Shown here in pieces: positions 16,739-24,720 of a stretch of 29,577 bases of DNA. The first letter of the stretch is position 1. Each line of letters begins with the position of its first letter. The translations under genes and the position numbers were made by a program. Location of the stretch: the NCBI GenBank assembly GCA_041749275.1, contig JBGTBQ010000054.1, positions 1-29,577 of the forward strand, in the 5' to 3' direction. The notes under the pieces were generated by a model. That model had not been told where the DNA came from. It ran no database searches and worked only from the letters and a program-made list of their open reading frames with translations. The DNA comes from JBGTBQ01 sp041749275. Lineage in GTDB: Bacteria; Acidobacteriota; Blastocatellia; Pyrinomonadales; Pyrinomonadaceae.

Positions 16739-18283
16739 ATGAGCAAAAAGACTCCGACGGTTGAAACCGCGACGACCAACAAACCTGCACCGAGCAGATT
16801 GAGAACGGGCGTCGCGGGGCTGGATAACATTCTGGAAGGCGGTTTTCCAGCGAACCGCATCTATCTGGTCGAAGGAGACCCCGGAACGGGTAAGACGACC
16901 ATCGCTTTGCAATTTCTGCTCGAAGGAGCGCGACTCGGTGAGGCCGGTCTGTACGTCACGCTTTCGGAAACGAAAGAGGAGCTACAGGCCGTCGCGGAGT
17001 CGCATGGATGGTCGCTCGATGGTTTTGACATTTACGAACTGGTGCCGCTTGAAGAGAGCCTCAAGCCGGAATCGCAGTACACCATTTTTCATCCGTCGGA
17101 GGTGGAGCTGGGCGAGACGACGAGCGCCGTGCTGAAAGAGGTCGAGCGCATCAAGCCGCGTCGCGTCGTCTTCGACTCGCTTTCGGAGATGCGCCTGCTG
17201 GCGGGTGAAGCCCTGCGCTTTCGTCGCCAGATACTCGCGCTCAAGCAATACTTCGCGGCGCACAAAAGCACGGTGCTCTTGCTGGACGACAAGGTGGCCG
17301 ACGGGCGAAATTTACAGGTGCAATCAATCGCGCACGGCGTGCTCTCGCTGGAACACCTCGCCGTCGAGTATGGAGCGGAGCGACGGCGTCTGCGCGTCAT
17401 CAAATTGCGCGGCTCGCGCTTTAGCGGCGGCTACCACGACTTCAACATCGAGACCGGCGGCATCAAGATCTTCCCGCGTCTCGTGGCGGCGGAGCACCGG
17501 CAGGAGTTTACGCACGAGCCGATTTTAAGCGGCTTGCCGGAATTGGATTCTTTGTTGGGTGGGGGACTCGACCGGGGCACGAGCACGTTAATCATCGGCC
17601 CGGCTGGGTCGGGCAAGTCTACGCTGACCGCGCAGTTCGCCGCCTCCGCCGCGGCCAGAGGCGAGCACGCCGCCGTGTACATCTTCGACGAAATACGCGA
17701 GACCTACATCGGCAGGTCGGCGGGCATCGGCACGGACATGCGCGACTACGTGGAGCAGGGGCTTATCAAAATACAGCAGATAGACCCCGCCGAAGTCGCG
17801 CCGGGCGAGTTCGCCAGCCGCGTCCTCAGTTCGGTCAATGACGGCGGCGCGCGCGTCGTCATTATTGACAGCCTCAACGGCTATCTCAACGCGATGCCGG
17901 AGGAGCGGTTTCTGGCGATTCAGATGCACGAGTTGCTGACCTGTCTGAACCAGCAGGGCGTCGCCACGCTGCTCGTCATGGCGCAGCACGGTTTCTTAGG
18001 CGCGACGATGGCGACGCCGGTTGACGTGAGTTATCTGGCGGACGCGGTGCTCATGCTTCGTTACTTTGAGGCGGGCGGCGCGGTGCGGCGCGCGCTCTCC
18101 GTGGTCAAGAAGCGAAGCGGCGCGCATGAGAACACGATTCGTGAATTTCAAATCTCGTCGAGCGGCATCCGCGTCGGCGAGCCGCTTTCCGAATTTCATG
18201 GGGTGTTGACGGGCGTCCCGCTCTTTGGCGGAGCGCGGAACACATTGTTCAAAGAGTCGGACAATGCGGACAATGCGGACTGA
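16739..18283 (+). CDS. KaiC-like double-domain RecA-family ATPase
   Basis: A 514-residue protein made of two KaiC/RAD55-type ATPase domains. Domain 1: GVAGLDNILEGGFP start, Walker A GDPGTGKTT (46-54), Walker B RVVFDSL (142-148). Domain 2: SGLPELDSLLGGGL, Walker A GPAGSGKST (287-295), Walker B VVIIDSL (373-379). The layout and length match KaiC (about 519) and the wider family of KaiC-like signalling ATPases found without kaiA or kaiB. I chose the ATG at 16739 because GGAG lies 8 bases upstream; an in-frame ATG at 16718 would add 7 residues. Its 3' end overlaps the hybrid histidine kinase gene, so the two are co-translated and probably act together in a signalling pathway. Clock function is not implied: no kaiA or kaiB is present in the window. 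Confidence 0.88.
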   Translation: MSKKTPTVETATTNKPAPSRLRTGVAGLDNILEGGFPANRIYLVEGDPGTGKTTIALQFLLEGARLGEAGLYVTLSETKEELQAVAESHGWSLDGFDIYELVPLEESLKPESQYTIFHPSEVELGETTSAVLKEVERIKPRRVVFDSLSEMRLLAGEALRFRRQILALKQYFAAHKSTVLLLDDKVADGRNLQVQSIAHGVLSLEHLAVEYGAERRRLRVIKLRGSRFSGGYHDFNIETGGIKIFPRLVAAEHRQEFTHEPILSGLPELDSLLGGGLDRGTSTLIIGPAGSGKSTLTAQFAASAAARGEHAAVYIFDEIRETYIGRSAGIGTDMRDYVEQGLIKIQQIDPAEVAPGEFASRVLSSVNDGGARVVIIDSLNGYLNAMPEERFLAIQMHELLTCLNQQGVATLLVMAQHGFLGATMATPVDVSYLADAVLMLRYFEAGGAVRRALSVVKKRSGAHENTIREFQISSSGIRVGEPLSEFHGVLTGVPLFGGARNTLFKESDNADNAD

Positions 18284-20660
18284 ATCTTCAGACGACCGGG
18301 ACGAAAGAATACTGATCCTCGCGCCGACCGGGAGGGATGCCGCGCTGACGGCCCGCTTTCTCGATGAAGCGGGGTTCGACTCGGAGACGTGCGAGCGCAT
18401 TGAGCAACTGTGCCATGAAATGCTGGAAGGGGCCGGGCTGGTCTTCCTCACCGGCGAGGCGCTGACCCCGGAAGCCATGGCGCAACTGGCTAACTCGCTC
18501 GCGCAACAACCCGCGTGGTCTGACATTCCGCTGGTGGTGTTGACGAACGGAGGAGGCGAAACGCCGGCTAACGTGGCGGCGCTGACCGCCCTCGGCGAAG
18601 CGGGCAACGTGACCCTCATCGAACGCCCCGTGCGGGTGATGACTTTGATGAGCGCGGTCAGGTCGGCGCTTCGAGCGCGCCACCACCAGTACGACGTGCG
18701 CGAGCGGCTGGCGGCGGAGAGACGCTCGAACGAGGCGCTGGAGCGGAGCGAGCAGCGGCTTCGTATCGCGCTCGACGCCGGGCAACTCGGCGCGTGGCAA
18801 CTCGATCTGGCGACGAACATGCTCGATTGCACACCGCGCTGCAAGGCGAACTTCGGGCTGCCGGCGGACGCGGATTTCACATATCAACGGTTTATCGAAA
18901 TTGTGCATCCGGATGACCGCGATAGCGTGCGCGCCAATGTGCAACGAGCGTTCGATGAACGTGCTCTCTATCAGGCTGAGTATCGCGTCGTCTGGGATGA
19001 TGGGAGCTTGCACTGGATTTCGGCCAGCGGACGCGCCAACTATACGGTGGATGGTCGGCCTTACAACATGGTGGGCATCACGCTCGATGTTACCGAGCGC
19101 AAGCGCGCCGAAGAAGCGGTCCGTGAAAGCGAGCAGCAATTGCGTACCCTCGCCAACGCGATTCCGTTGCTCGCGTGGATGGCTGAACCGGATGGGTACA
19201 TCTTCTGGTACAACCAGCGTTGGTACGATTACACGGGAATGACGCCGGAGCAGATGGAAGGTTGGGGCTGGCAGTCGGTTCACGACCCGGAAATACTTCC
19301 GCGGGTGCTCGAACGCTGGCGCGTCTCGCTCACAACGGGTGAGCCGTTCGAGATGGAGTTTCCGCTGAAAGGCGCGGACGGCGCCTTCCGTTCATTCCTG
19401 ACGCGCGTGACGCCACTCAGAGACGGACAGGGGCGCGTGCTGCGCTGGTTCGGGACGAACACCGACGTGGAAGAGCTACGGCAGGCTCTACGACAGGCCG
19501 AAGAAGCGAGTCGCACGAAAGATGAGTTCCTCGCCACGCTCTCCCACGAATTGCGGACGCCTCTGACGGCAATTCTCGGCTGGGCGCGCATGTTAAGCAG
19601 CGGGAAACTCGACAACGCCAATACGACGCGCGCTCTTGAGACGATTGAGCGCAACGCGAAAGCGCAGTCACAGCTAATCGAGGAAATCCTCGACGTGTCG
19701 CGCGTCATCACCGGCAAGCTCAGGCTTGAGGTGCAGCCGGTTGATCTCACGGCGGTGATCGAATCCTCGATAGACGCCGTGCTCCCGGCGGCGGATGCAA
19801 AAGGCATTCGCATCCAACGCGTCCTCGATGCCGGGGCCAGCATGGTGTCGGGCGACCCGGCGCGCTTGCAGCAGATTATCTGGAATCTACTCTCGAACGC
19901 CATCAAGTTCACCCCGAAAGACGGGCGCGTGCTGGTCAAGCTGGAGCGCGTCAACTCGCAGGTCGAGATTATCGTGAGTGATAACGGGTTAGGCATTAGA
20001 CCGGACATCCTGCCTTACATCTTCGAGCGTTTCCGCCAAGCCGACTCTTCGACGACGCGGGCGCACGGCGGTCTCGGTTTGGGCTTGGCTATCGTGCGTC
20101 ATCTGGTGGAGATGCACGGCGGAACGGTCGAGGTCGAAAGCCGCGGGGAAGGCCACGGCGCGACATTTACCGTCAAGCTTCCGCTGGTCGCCGTGCGCCG
20201 CTCCACGCGAGACGCCGAAAGGGTGCATCCGACGGCAAGCCGCGGGGCGCCCTTTAACGGCCCGCCCGAACTGGAGGGCTTGCGTCTGCTCGTCGTTGAC
20301 GATGAGGAAGACACGCGCACGCTGCTCAAGGCGGTATTGGAGAGATGCGGCGCGCAGGTGGTCGCCGTCTCGTCGGCGAGTGAAGCGATTGCCGCGCTCA
20401 AGCAGTCACAACCCGACGTGCTGATAAGCGACCTCGGAATGCCTGAAGAGGACGGTTACTCTTTAATCAAAAAGGTGCGGGCGCTCTCGGCGGAAGACGG
20501 TGGACGGACGCCGGCGGCGGCGCTGACCGCCTACGCGAGAGTGGAAGATCGCATGAAGGTCTTGCGCTCCGGTTTTCAAATCCACCTCCCAAAGCCGGTC
20601 GAACCTGCCGAGTTGATAGCCGTCGTGGCGAATCTCGCCGGCAGGACAGCCAAGTCATAA
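18264..20660 (+). CDS. Hybrid sensor histidine kinase (pseudo-receiver, PAS, PAS, HisKA, HATPase, receiver)
   Basis: A 798-residue soluble kinase with no membrane segments, so it senses a cytoplasmic signal. Domains: N-terminal receiver-like fold (about 14-135) lacking the phosphoacceptor Asp; coiled linker; two PAS domains (about 160-285 and 290-405, with PAC-type ends such as GITLDVTERK); HisKA with His428 in LSHELRTPL; HATPase with Asn545, DNGLGI and GGLGLGLAI; and a C-terminal receiver with Asp679/Asp680, phosphoacceptor Asp723 (LISDLGMP), Thr755 and Lys777. The gene overlaps the KaiC-like stop by 20 bases. ATG codons at 18264 and 18273 are both possible; I use the first. No DNA-binding domain is present, so output must go through phosphotransfer, possibly to or from the KaiC-like partner. 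Confidence 0.88.
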   Translation: MRTMRTESSDDRDERILILAPTGRDAALTARFLDEAGFDSETCERIEQLCHEMLEGAGLVFLTGEALTPEAMAQLANSLAQQPAWSDIPLVVLTNGGGETPANVAALTALGEAGNVTLIERPVRVMTLMSAVRSALRARHHQYDVRERLAAERRSNEALERSEQRLRIALDAGQLGAWQLDLATNMLDCTPRCKANFGLPADADFTYQRFIEIVHPDDRDSVRANVQRAFDERALYQAEYRVVWDDGSLHWISASGRANYTVDGRPYNMVGITLDVTERKRAEEAVRESEQQLRTLANAIPLLAWMAEPDGYIFWYNQRWYDYTGMTPEQMEGWGWQSVHDPEILPRVLERWRVSLTTGEPFEMEFPLKGADGAFRSFLTRVTPLRDGQGRVLRWFGTNTDVEELRQALRQAEEASRTKDEFLATLSHELRTPLTAILGWARMLSSGKLDNANTTRALETIERNAKAQSQLIEEILDVSRVITGKLRLEVQPVDLTAVIESSIDAVLPAADAKGIRIQRVLDAGASMVSGDPARLQQIIWNLLSNAIKFTPKDGRVLVKLERVNSQVEIIVSDNGLGIRPDILPYIFERFRQADSSTTRAHGGLGLGLAIVRHLVEMHGGTVEVESRGEGHGATFTVKLPLVAVRRSTRDAERVHPTASRGAPFNGPPELEGLRLLVVDDEEDTRTLLKAVLERCGAQVVAVSSASEAIAALKQSQPDVLISDLGMPEEDGYSLIKKVRALSAEDGGRTPAAALTAYARVEDRMKVLRSGFQIHLPKPVEPAELIAVVANLAGRTAKS

Positions 20661-20903
20661 GCAACTCATTCCGCACGGCTCCGCGACCCGAATCGCCGCG
20701 CCGAGGTCTCGACGAAGGTCACTGGCGCGTCGGCCAAAAACATCAGAGGCCGCGTGTTGACGGCCCCGGCCATCAATACCGTCAACACGTTCGTCAAGTC
20801 CGACACCATCAAGCCCGCGCCGTTCGGCGGCGTCCAGATTCAAGGCGACCGGATCACGCTGAATCTGCCGTCCAAGTCGGTTGTCGTGCTGAACATCGAA
20901 TAG
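20661..20903 (+). pseudogene. 3' remnant of an alpha-L-arabinofuranosidase (GH51) gene
   Basis: An open stretch of 80 codons ends at TAG 20901 and has no usable start. Its last 50 codons read RVLTAPAINTVNTF, then KPAPFGGVQIQGD and LPSKSVVVLNIE, which match the C-terminal beta-sandwich end of GH51 alpha-L-arabinofuranosidases (pattern: LTAP, HNTF or NTF, KPAPF, LPAKSVVVL). The remaining roughly 400 residues, including the catalytic barrel, are absent; the stop codon of the hybrid kinase lies directly before it. This is a broken gene left after a deletion or insertion that brought the KaiC-kinase operon to this place. The family call rests on remembered motif patterns, not an alignment. Confidence 0.65.
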
Positions 20904-20954
20904 ACCGATCCGAGCTTGAACGTTTCGACGGGAATCGTCGAGCGCGCCAAGTAA

Positions 20955-21065
20955 AGTTTGGCGGGACGCTTGCGCTCCCGGCAGGAGCCGTCCCGTGGCT
21001 CCGCTCGCCCGGAACAGATTGAATTGAAGAGATCGCCCGAAGGATGGAAGATCGTTGACTTCTAA
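20955..21065 (+). pseudogene. Short gene remnant ending in a C-terminal-like motif
   Basis: A 36-codon open stretch without start ends IELKRSPEGWKIVDF and a TAA. This looks like the C-terminus of an NTF2-like or lipoprotein-type domain, where W-K-I-V-D is a common last strand. It follows the arabinofuranosidase remnant in a spacer of 501 bases with no intact gene (20661-21161). Small GC-rich inverted repeats lie inside it (GGAGCC with GGCTCC, near 20985-21005). The identity is weak; it could be chance. Confidence 0.3.
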
Positions 21066-21161
21066 ACCGCGCTTCCGTGAAGTGACGGCGGACTCTTGCT
21101 CGTTATCCCGGCTTCATCTGAAGCCGTAAGTGTGTGCGGTGTTGTGTCCCGCCTTTTTCAA

Positions 21162-21794
21162 ATGTTCGAGCTGCCAAAAATTTATCCGATCACCGACCGT
21201 CGCCTCACCGGACTCGCGCACGCCGAACAGGTCGCGCGTTTGTGCGATGGCGGCGCGACCCTGATTCAGTTGCGCGAAAAATATCTCGCGCCGCGCGATT
21301 TCTACCGCGAGGCCGAGGCCGCGTTGCGCGTTGCGCGTGAACGCGGGGCGCGACTCATCATCAACGACCGCGCGGACATCGCGCTGGCGCTCGGCGCGGA
21401 CGGCGTGCATCTCGGTCAGGACGACTTCGGCCCGGCAGCCGCGCGCCGCGTGTTGGGCGACGACGCGATCATTGGTTTCTCTACGCACAACGAAGAGCAG
21501 GCGACCGAGGCCGCGAAGCTTCCCGTCAACTACATTGCCATCGGCCCCATCTTCGCCACGGCGTCGAAAGAGAACCCCGACCCGGTGGTCGGTCTCGATA
21601 TGCTCCGCCGCGTGCGCTCCAACACAAGCGGCGTCCCGCTCGTCGCCATTGGCGGCATCACACACGCGAACGCGCACGCCGTTCTCGAAGCCGGGGCCGA
21701 CAGCGTGGCCGTCATCGCCGCCGCGCTTTCTGCCAACCCCGACGAAATTGTCCGGCGGATGTGCGCCATGCTCGAAGTGAGAGGTGAACGATGA
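21162..21794 (+). CDS. thiE: Thiamine-phosphate synthase ThiE
   Basis: A 210-residue TIM-barrel enzyme that joins HMP-pyrophosphate and thiazole phosphate to make thiamine phosphate. Motifs: IYPITDRR at the N-terminus, the diphosphate/Mg site IQLREK, LIINDR, GVHLGQDD, the GFSTHN segment, the phosphate-binding IGPIFATASK and GGITHAN. Length is normal for ThiE (about 210). The frame is open further upstream to 21096, but the ATG at 21162 places the first strand correctly (MFELPKIYPITD); no good ribosome binding site is visible. It stands alone: thiO is 15 kb upstream. A 324-base non-coding stretch with a promoter and a long palindrome follows. Confidence 0.9.
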   Translation: MFELPKIYPITDRRLTGLAHAEQVARLCDGGATLIQLREKYLAPRDFYREAEAALRVARERGARLIINDRADIALALGADGVHLGQDDFGPAAARRVLGDDAIIGFSTHNEEQATEAAKLPVNYIAIGPIFATASKENPDPVVGLDMLRRVRSNTSGVPLVAIGGITHANAHAVLEAGADSVAVIAAALSANPDEIVRRMCAMLEVRGER

Positions 21795-21976
21795 GCAGCC
21801 TGAAGTCAGAATCCTTCCAAACTTCAACTCCATCTGATACAACCTTTCCGTTTTTAGACCTCCAAAATTGCTTTTGAGCCTTGCCCGACGTATGTTCGTT
21901 GGTTCTGTTTTTACTGCTCACCGGGCATCGCTCGCTTCCTCCAAATGTTTAAATGATTCGCGTTAAAAGTTTTAAC

Positions 21977-22006
21977 TTGCCTTTGGGCGGGCGGAAAGTT
22001 TACAAT
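21977..22006 (+). promoter_or_regulatory. Predicted sigma-70-type promoter for pilT
   Basis: TTGCCT (21977-21982), an 18-base spacer, then TACAAT (22001-22006), which differs from TATAAT at one position. Transcription would start near 22013, inside the left arm of the palindrome, giving a roughly 105-base leader to pilT. Confidence 0.45.
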
Positions 22007-22053
22007 GCTCGCGGATGGTTGGCTGCCGCGCGGCAGCCAACCATCCGCGAGCA
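22006..22053. repeat. 48-bp perfect palindrome at the pilT promoter
   Basis: The 23 bases at 22006-22028 (starting TGCTCGCGGATGG) are exactly complementary in reverse to 22031-22053 (ending CCATCCGCGAGCA), with CG at the centre. No mismatch and no real loop are present. It begins on the last base of the predicted -10 box. As RNA it would form a very stable hairpin at the 5' end of the pilT message; as DNA it could extrude a cruciform or bind a dimeric protein. TTTT a few bases later is too short for a standard terminator of thiE. A foldback assembly artefact is also possible. Confidence 0.85.
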
Positions 22054-22118
22054 GGTTTTAACCCACACCCCCTCCTCCTAATCTCTTCTTTTAGTCTTCG
22101 AGAGCGAACGAACCAGGC

Positions 22119-23342
22119 ATGAGATACTTCGATTTGCCGCCCATCATTGAGCGCATGCTCATGGTCTCTGACAAGATCAGCGACCTCAACTTCTCCGTCG
22201 GGCAGACGCCGCAGGTGGAGATCAATGGCAAGCTGACGCCCGTCCAACCGCACGGCTTGCAGAAGCTGACGCCCTATCAGACCGAACTGATCGCAATGGC
22301 GCTCCTGTACGGGAATCCGGATGCGGCGCGGCGGCTCGCGCACACTGGCTCCGCCGACCTCAGTTACAGCTTGCCCTCGCGCACGCGCTTCCGCGTCAAC
22401 GTCTTCCAGCAGCGCGGCACCTACGCCATCGTGATGCGCGTAATCCCGACCGAGGTGCCGACGCTCGAATCGCTCAACCTGCCGAAGCAGTTGGCGGATG
22501 TCGCCGAACTACGCAACGGGATCGTGCTCGTGACGGGACCGACCGGCGCCGGCAAAAGCTCGACACTCGCCGGCATCATCAACCTCATCAACGAGAATCA
22601 GCACTACCACGTCGTCACCATCGAAGACCCCATCGAGTTCCTGCACACGCACAAAAACTCGACCATCAACCAGCGCGAGGTCGGCTCCGATGCAAAAGAC
22701 TTCCCCTCGGCCCTGCGCGCCGCGCTGCGCCAAGCGCCGAAGGTCATCCTCATCGGCGAGATGCGCGACTATGAGACGACGGAGATCGCGCTCGAAGCCG
22801 CCGAGACCGGACACCTCGTGCTCTCGACCCTGCACACGATTGACGCCTCGAAGACCGTTGACCGCATCATCGGCCTCTACCCGAAAAACGAGGAGCAGGT
22901 CATCCGCACGCGGCTCGCGCAGACCTTCCGCTTCATCGTCTCGCAGCGTTTGATTCCGCGCGCCGACGGACAGGGCCGCGTCGCCGCCGTGGAAATCCTG
23001 AAGTCCACGCCGCGCACGCGCGAGTACATCAACGAGGGCGAGAGCGAAGGCAAGACCCTGCTCGACGCGATGCGCGATAGCAAGCTCGACGGGATGCAGG
23101 ACTTCGACACGGTCATCCGCGGCCTGATCGAGCGCAAGACCATCACGCTCGAAGACGGACTCTCGTTCGCTACCAATCCGAACAACCTCCAACTCGCCCT
23201 CAAGGGCATGTCCGCCGCCGAAGACTTCGTCGTAGCCGAAAAGCAGAGCATCCCGTCCCGGCCCATCATCAAGCCCCCTCGCCCCGTCGGCTCGCAGGCC
23301 CGTCCCGGCGCGGGCGCCTCAATGCTCGACATGCTCGAATAA
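22119..23342 (+). CDS. pilT: Type IV pilus retraction ATPase PilT (or PilU)
   Basis: A 407-residue hexameric secretion ATPase that depolymerises type IV pili. Motifs in order: N-terminal PAS-like domain (ISDLNFSVGQTPQVEINGKL), Walker A GPTGAGKSS (140-148), Asp box TIEDPIEF (167-174), Walker B with GEMRD (213-217), and His box HLVLSTLHT (232-240). The C-terminal segment ends in a Pro/Arg-rich tail after ATNPNNLQL. The length is a little above classic PilT (about 345-370), because of the tail. GEMRD is typical of PilT. A zinc-ribbon pseudo-receiver gene follows 116 bases later and may regulate it. No other pilus gene is in the window. Confidence 0.92.
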   Translation: MRYFDLPPIIERMLMVSDKISDLNFSVGQTPQVEINGKLTPVQPHGLQKLTPYQTELIAMALLYGNPDAARRLAHTGSADLSYSLPSRTRFRVNVFQQRGTYAIVMRVIPTEVPTLESLNLPKQLADVAELRNGIVLVTGPTGAGKSSTLAGIINLINENQHYHVVTIEDPIEFLHTHKNSTINQREVGSDAKDFPSALRAALRQAPKVILIGEMRDYETTEIALEAAETGHLVLSTLHTIDASKTVDRIIGLYPKNEEQVIRTRLAQTFRFIVSQRLIPRADGQGRVAAVEILKSTPRTREYINEGESEGKTLLDAMRDSKLDGMQDFDTVIRGLIERKTITLEDGLSFATNPNNLQLALKGMSAAEDFVVAEKQSIPSRPIIKPPRPVGSQARPGAGASMLDMLE

Positions 23343-23346
23343 GGCA

Positions 23347-23453
23347 AAGGTCAGAGGTTGGAATTCGGCTGTCGGTCTAGAGAACCGACTTCGACCTCAC
23401 CCCTGACCTTTACCGCGCATCACTAACATCCGACAACCGACATCGAACCTCTG
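23347..23453. repeat. Heptamer repeat array in inverted halves between pilT and the zinc-ribbon gene
   Basis: AAAGGTCAG (23347-23355) and CTGACCTTT (23403-23411) are inverted. On the right, 7-mers ACATCCG, ACAACCG, ACATCGA, ACCTCTG run consecutively at 23426-23453. The array ends 5 bases before the next start codon. Confidence 0.6.
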
Positions 23454-23458
23454 AATTT

Positions 23459-24238
23459 ATGTTTGTTACCTGCCTGAACTGCACCACCCGTCTACAGCTC
23501 GATGACGCGAAAGTCCCGTCGCGCCCATTTAGCGTGCGCTGTCCGAAGTGCCAGCAGATCGTCAACACGCAGCCGCCGCCCGCCGAGCCGCAAGGGAGCG
23601 CCGTCGCCGCCGTCGGTGACTTGCCGGCCTCCTCCCGCGCGCAGCAGGAGATGAGCAGCGCCCTTCCCGGCCCGACTTTTGAGGTGGAGACCTCGCAGCC
23701 CGCGTCGCCCGCCTTCGGCGAGGCTGATGTGACGCGTTTGTTAGCGGAACTTTTGCGGCGAGGGGGAGAGGATCGCGCGGACGCGCGGGGCGCCTTGCGG
23801 AGACCGTCGTGGGAGCAGCGCCGGGCGCTCATCTGTGTCGGCTCCATGCGCTGCGCGGAGATTGCGCGCTCTCTCGGCGCCAACAACTACGATGTCTTTG
23901 TCGCTGGAAAGACGCTGGAGGCTCTGGAATTGATGCGCGAAGAGAAGTTGGACGTGATCGTGCTCGACGCCGAGTTCGACATGGGAGGGCAGGGCGCTAT
24001 CCTCCTCAGCCGCGAGATTAACTCGTTGCGGATGGACGAGCGGCGCCGCATCGTCTTTGTCCAACTCTCGCCGACGCTCCGCACCGGCGACGCGCACGCC
24101 GCCTTTCTCAACAACGTCAACCTCGTTCTCAACGTCGCAGACTCCGCGGACCTCCCACGCATGCTCGAAAAAAACATCCGCGACCTAAACGAACTCTACC
24201 GCCACTACAACCGCGCGCTGAACATCGCCGAACTGTAA
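23459..24238 (+). CDS. Zinc-ribbon protein with degenerate receiver domain, linked to pilT
   Basis: A 259-residue protein. Residues 1-36 are an MJ0042-type zinc ribbon (Cys5, Cys8, Cys28, Cys31). A Pro/Ala/Ser-rich linker follows (about 38-110). Residues about 120-245 resemble a response-regulator receiver: Asp170 in VIVLDAEF sits where the phosphoacceptor should be, but the N-terminal acidic pair is replaced (ICVGSMRC) and the conserved Lys is not evident, so phosphorylation is doubtful. It probably binds a partner protein. Its position 116 bases after pilT, same strand, suggests a role in pilus motility or surface signalling. I cannot name a specific family member. Confidence 0.75.
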   Translation: MFVTCLNCTTRLQLDDAKVPSRPFSVRCPKCQQIVNTQPPPAEPQGSAVAAVGDLPASSRAQQEMSSALPGPTFEVETSQPASPAFGEADVTRLLAELLRRGGEDRADARGALRRPSWEQRRALICVGSMRCAEIARSLGANNYDVFVAGKTLEALELMREEKLDVIVLDAEFDMGGQGAILLSREINSLRMDERRRIVFVQLSPTLRTGDAHAAFLNNVNLVLNVADSADLPRMLEKNIRDLNELYRHYNRALNIAEL

Positions 24239-24412
24239 AAGCAGAAAAGCTCCGTCGCTAAACACGGCGCGGCTGTCAGCAATAGTTGGTAAAGGTGCTG
24301 GTGGTGGAAGGTCGGCAAACTCAACAGGCCGCTCACCTGTTTCAACGTAAATGAAACGCTCGCTAAAGTGAACGGGCTGGTTTACGTTTCTGGTTTCGGT
24401 GTCGGTTAAGTT
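24188..24412 (-). other. Open minus-strand stretch continuing the frame of the small gene at 24413-24637
   Basis: Directly after the TAA of the 74-residue frame, the same minus-strand frame stays open for 75 codons to a TAG at 24185. It reads protein-like sequence such as VHFSERFIYVETGERPVEF and ADLPPPAPLPTI, with codon choice less GC-biased than the host genes. The last part overlaps the 3' end of the zinc-ribbon gene in antisense. It may be the remainder of a gene broken by one stop codon, or a chance open frame. Confidence 0.25.
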
Positions 24413-24637
24413 TTATATGTTGTAGTGGCATCCGTCTCCGTCCGCACTCACTGATTGTTTAGGTTGAGCATGTTTTGGGAGCGCGTCGTCTGAGACGTGC
24501 CAGATAACTCGGAGGGCGGCCTGCAACGCGATCATAGAACCCACGAAGACGAGCGCAGAAACTGCTGCTGCTTTCCCGACTGTCACGCCTTGCTGTAATT
24601 TGGTAATCTTACGGCGCCGTCGGGTGGCAGACCGCAT
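24413..24637 (-). CDS. Hypothetical small membrane protein
   Basis: A 74-residue frame on the minus strand with a basic start (MRSATRRRRK) and one clear transmembrane helix (about 23-46, AAAVSALVFVGSMIALQAAL), then a short polar tail. It is divergent from the CDF exporter gene. AAAGG sits directly against the ATG, too close for a good ribosome binding site. It is not recognised. The frame remains open after its stop (see 24188-24412), so it could be the front of a longer gene with a nonsense mutation. Confidence 0.35.
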   Translation of the reverse strand: MRSATRRRRKITKLQQGVTVGKAAAVSALVFVGSMIALQAALRVIWHVSDDALPKHAQPKQSVSADGDGCHYNI

Positions 24638-24720
24638 CCTTTAACAGTGAAGGAACGCCGGAGAATCTCCGGGTGCCGTCGCGGCCTGTCGCCCTTTTCC
24701 TATGCGGTTGTAGGCGCGAG

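Larger units (their letters stand above)
21795..22118. other. 324-base spacer between thiE and pilT
   Basis: No coding signal is seen. The first half is relatively AT-rich. GTTAAAA-G-TTTTAAC at 21962-21976 is a small perfect inverted repeat, followed by the predicted promoter (21977-22006) and the 48-bp palindrome (22006-22053). Confidence 0.6.

Noticed and set aside
18288..19283. A 331-codon minus-strand open frame
   Set aside because: It lies opposite the PAS domains of the hybrid kinase and reads as low-complexity Arg/His-rich sequence.
22006..22053. Intrinsic terminator of thiE
   Set aside because: It is over 200 bases past thiE, lies on a predicted promoter and has only four T after it; a terminator role is not the simplest reading.
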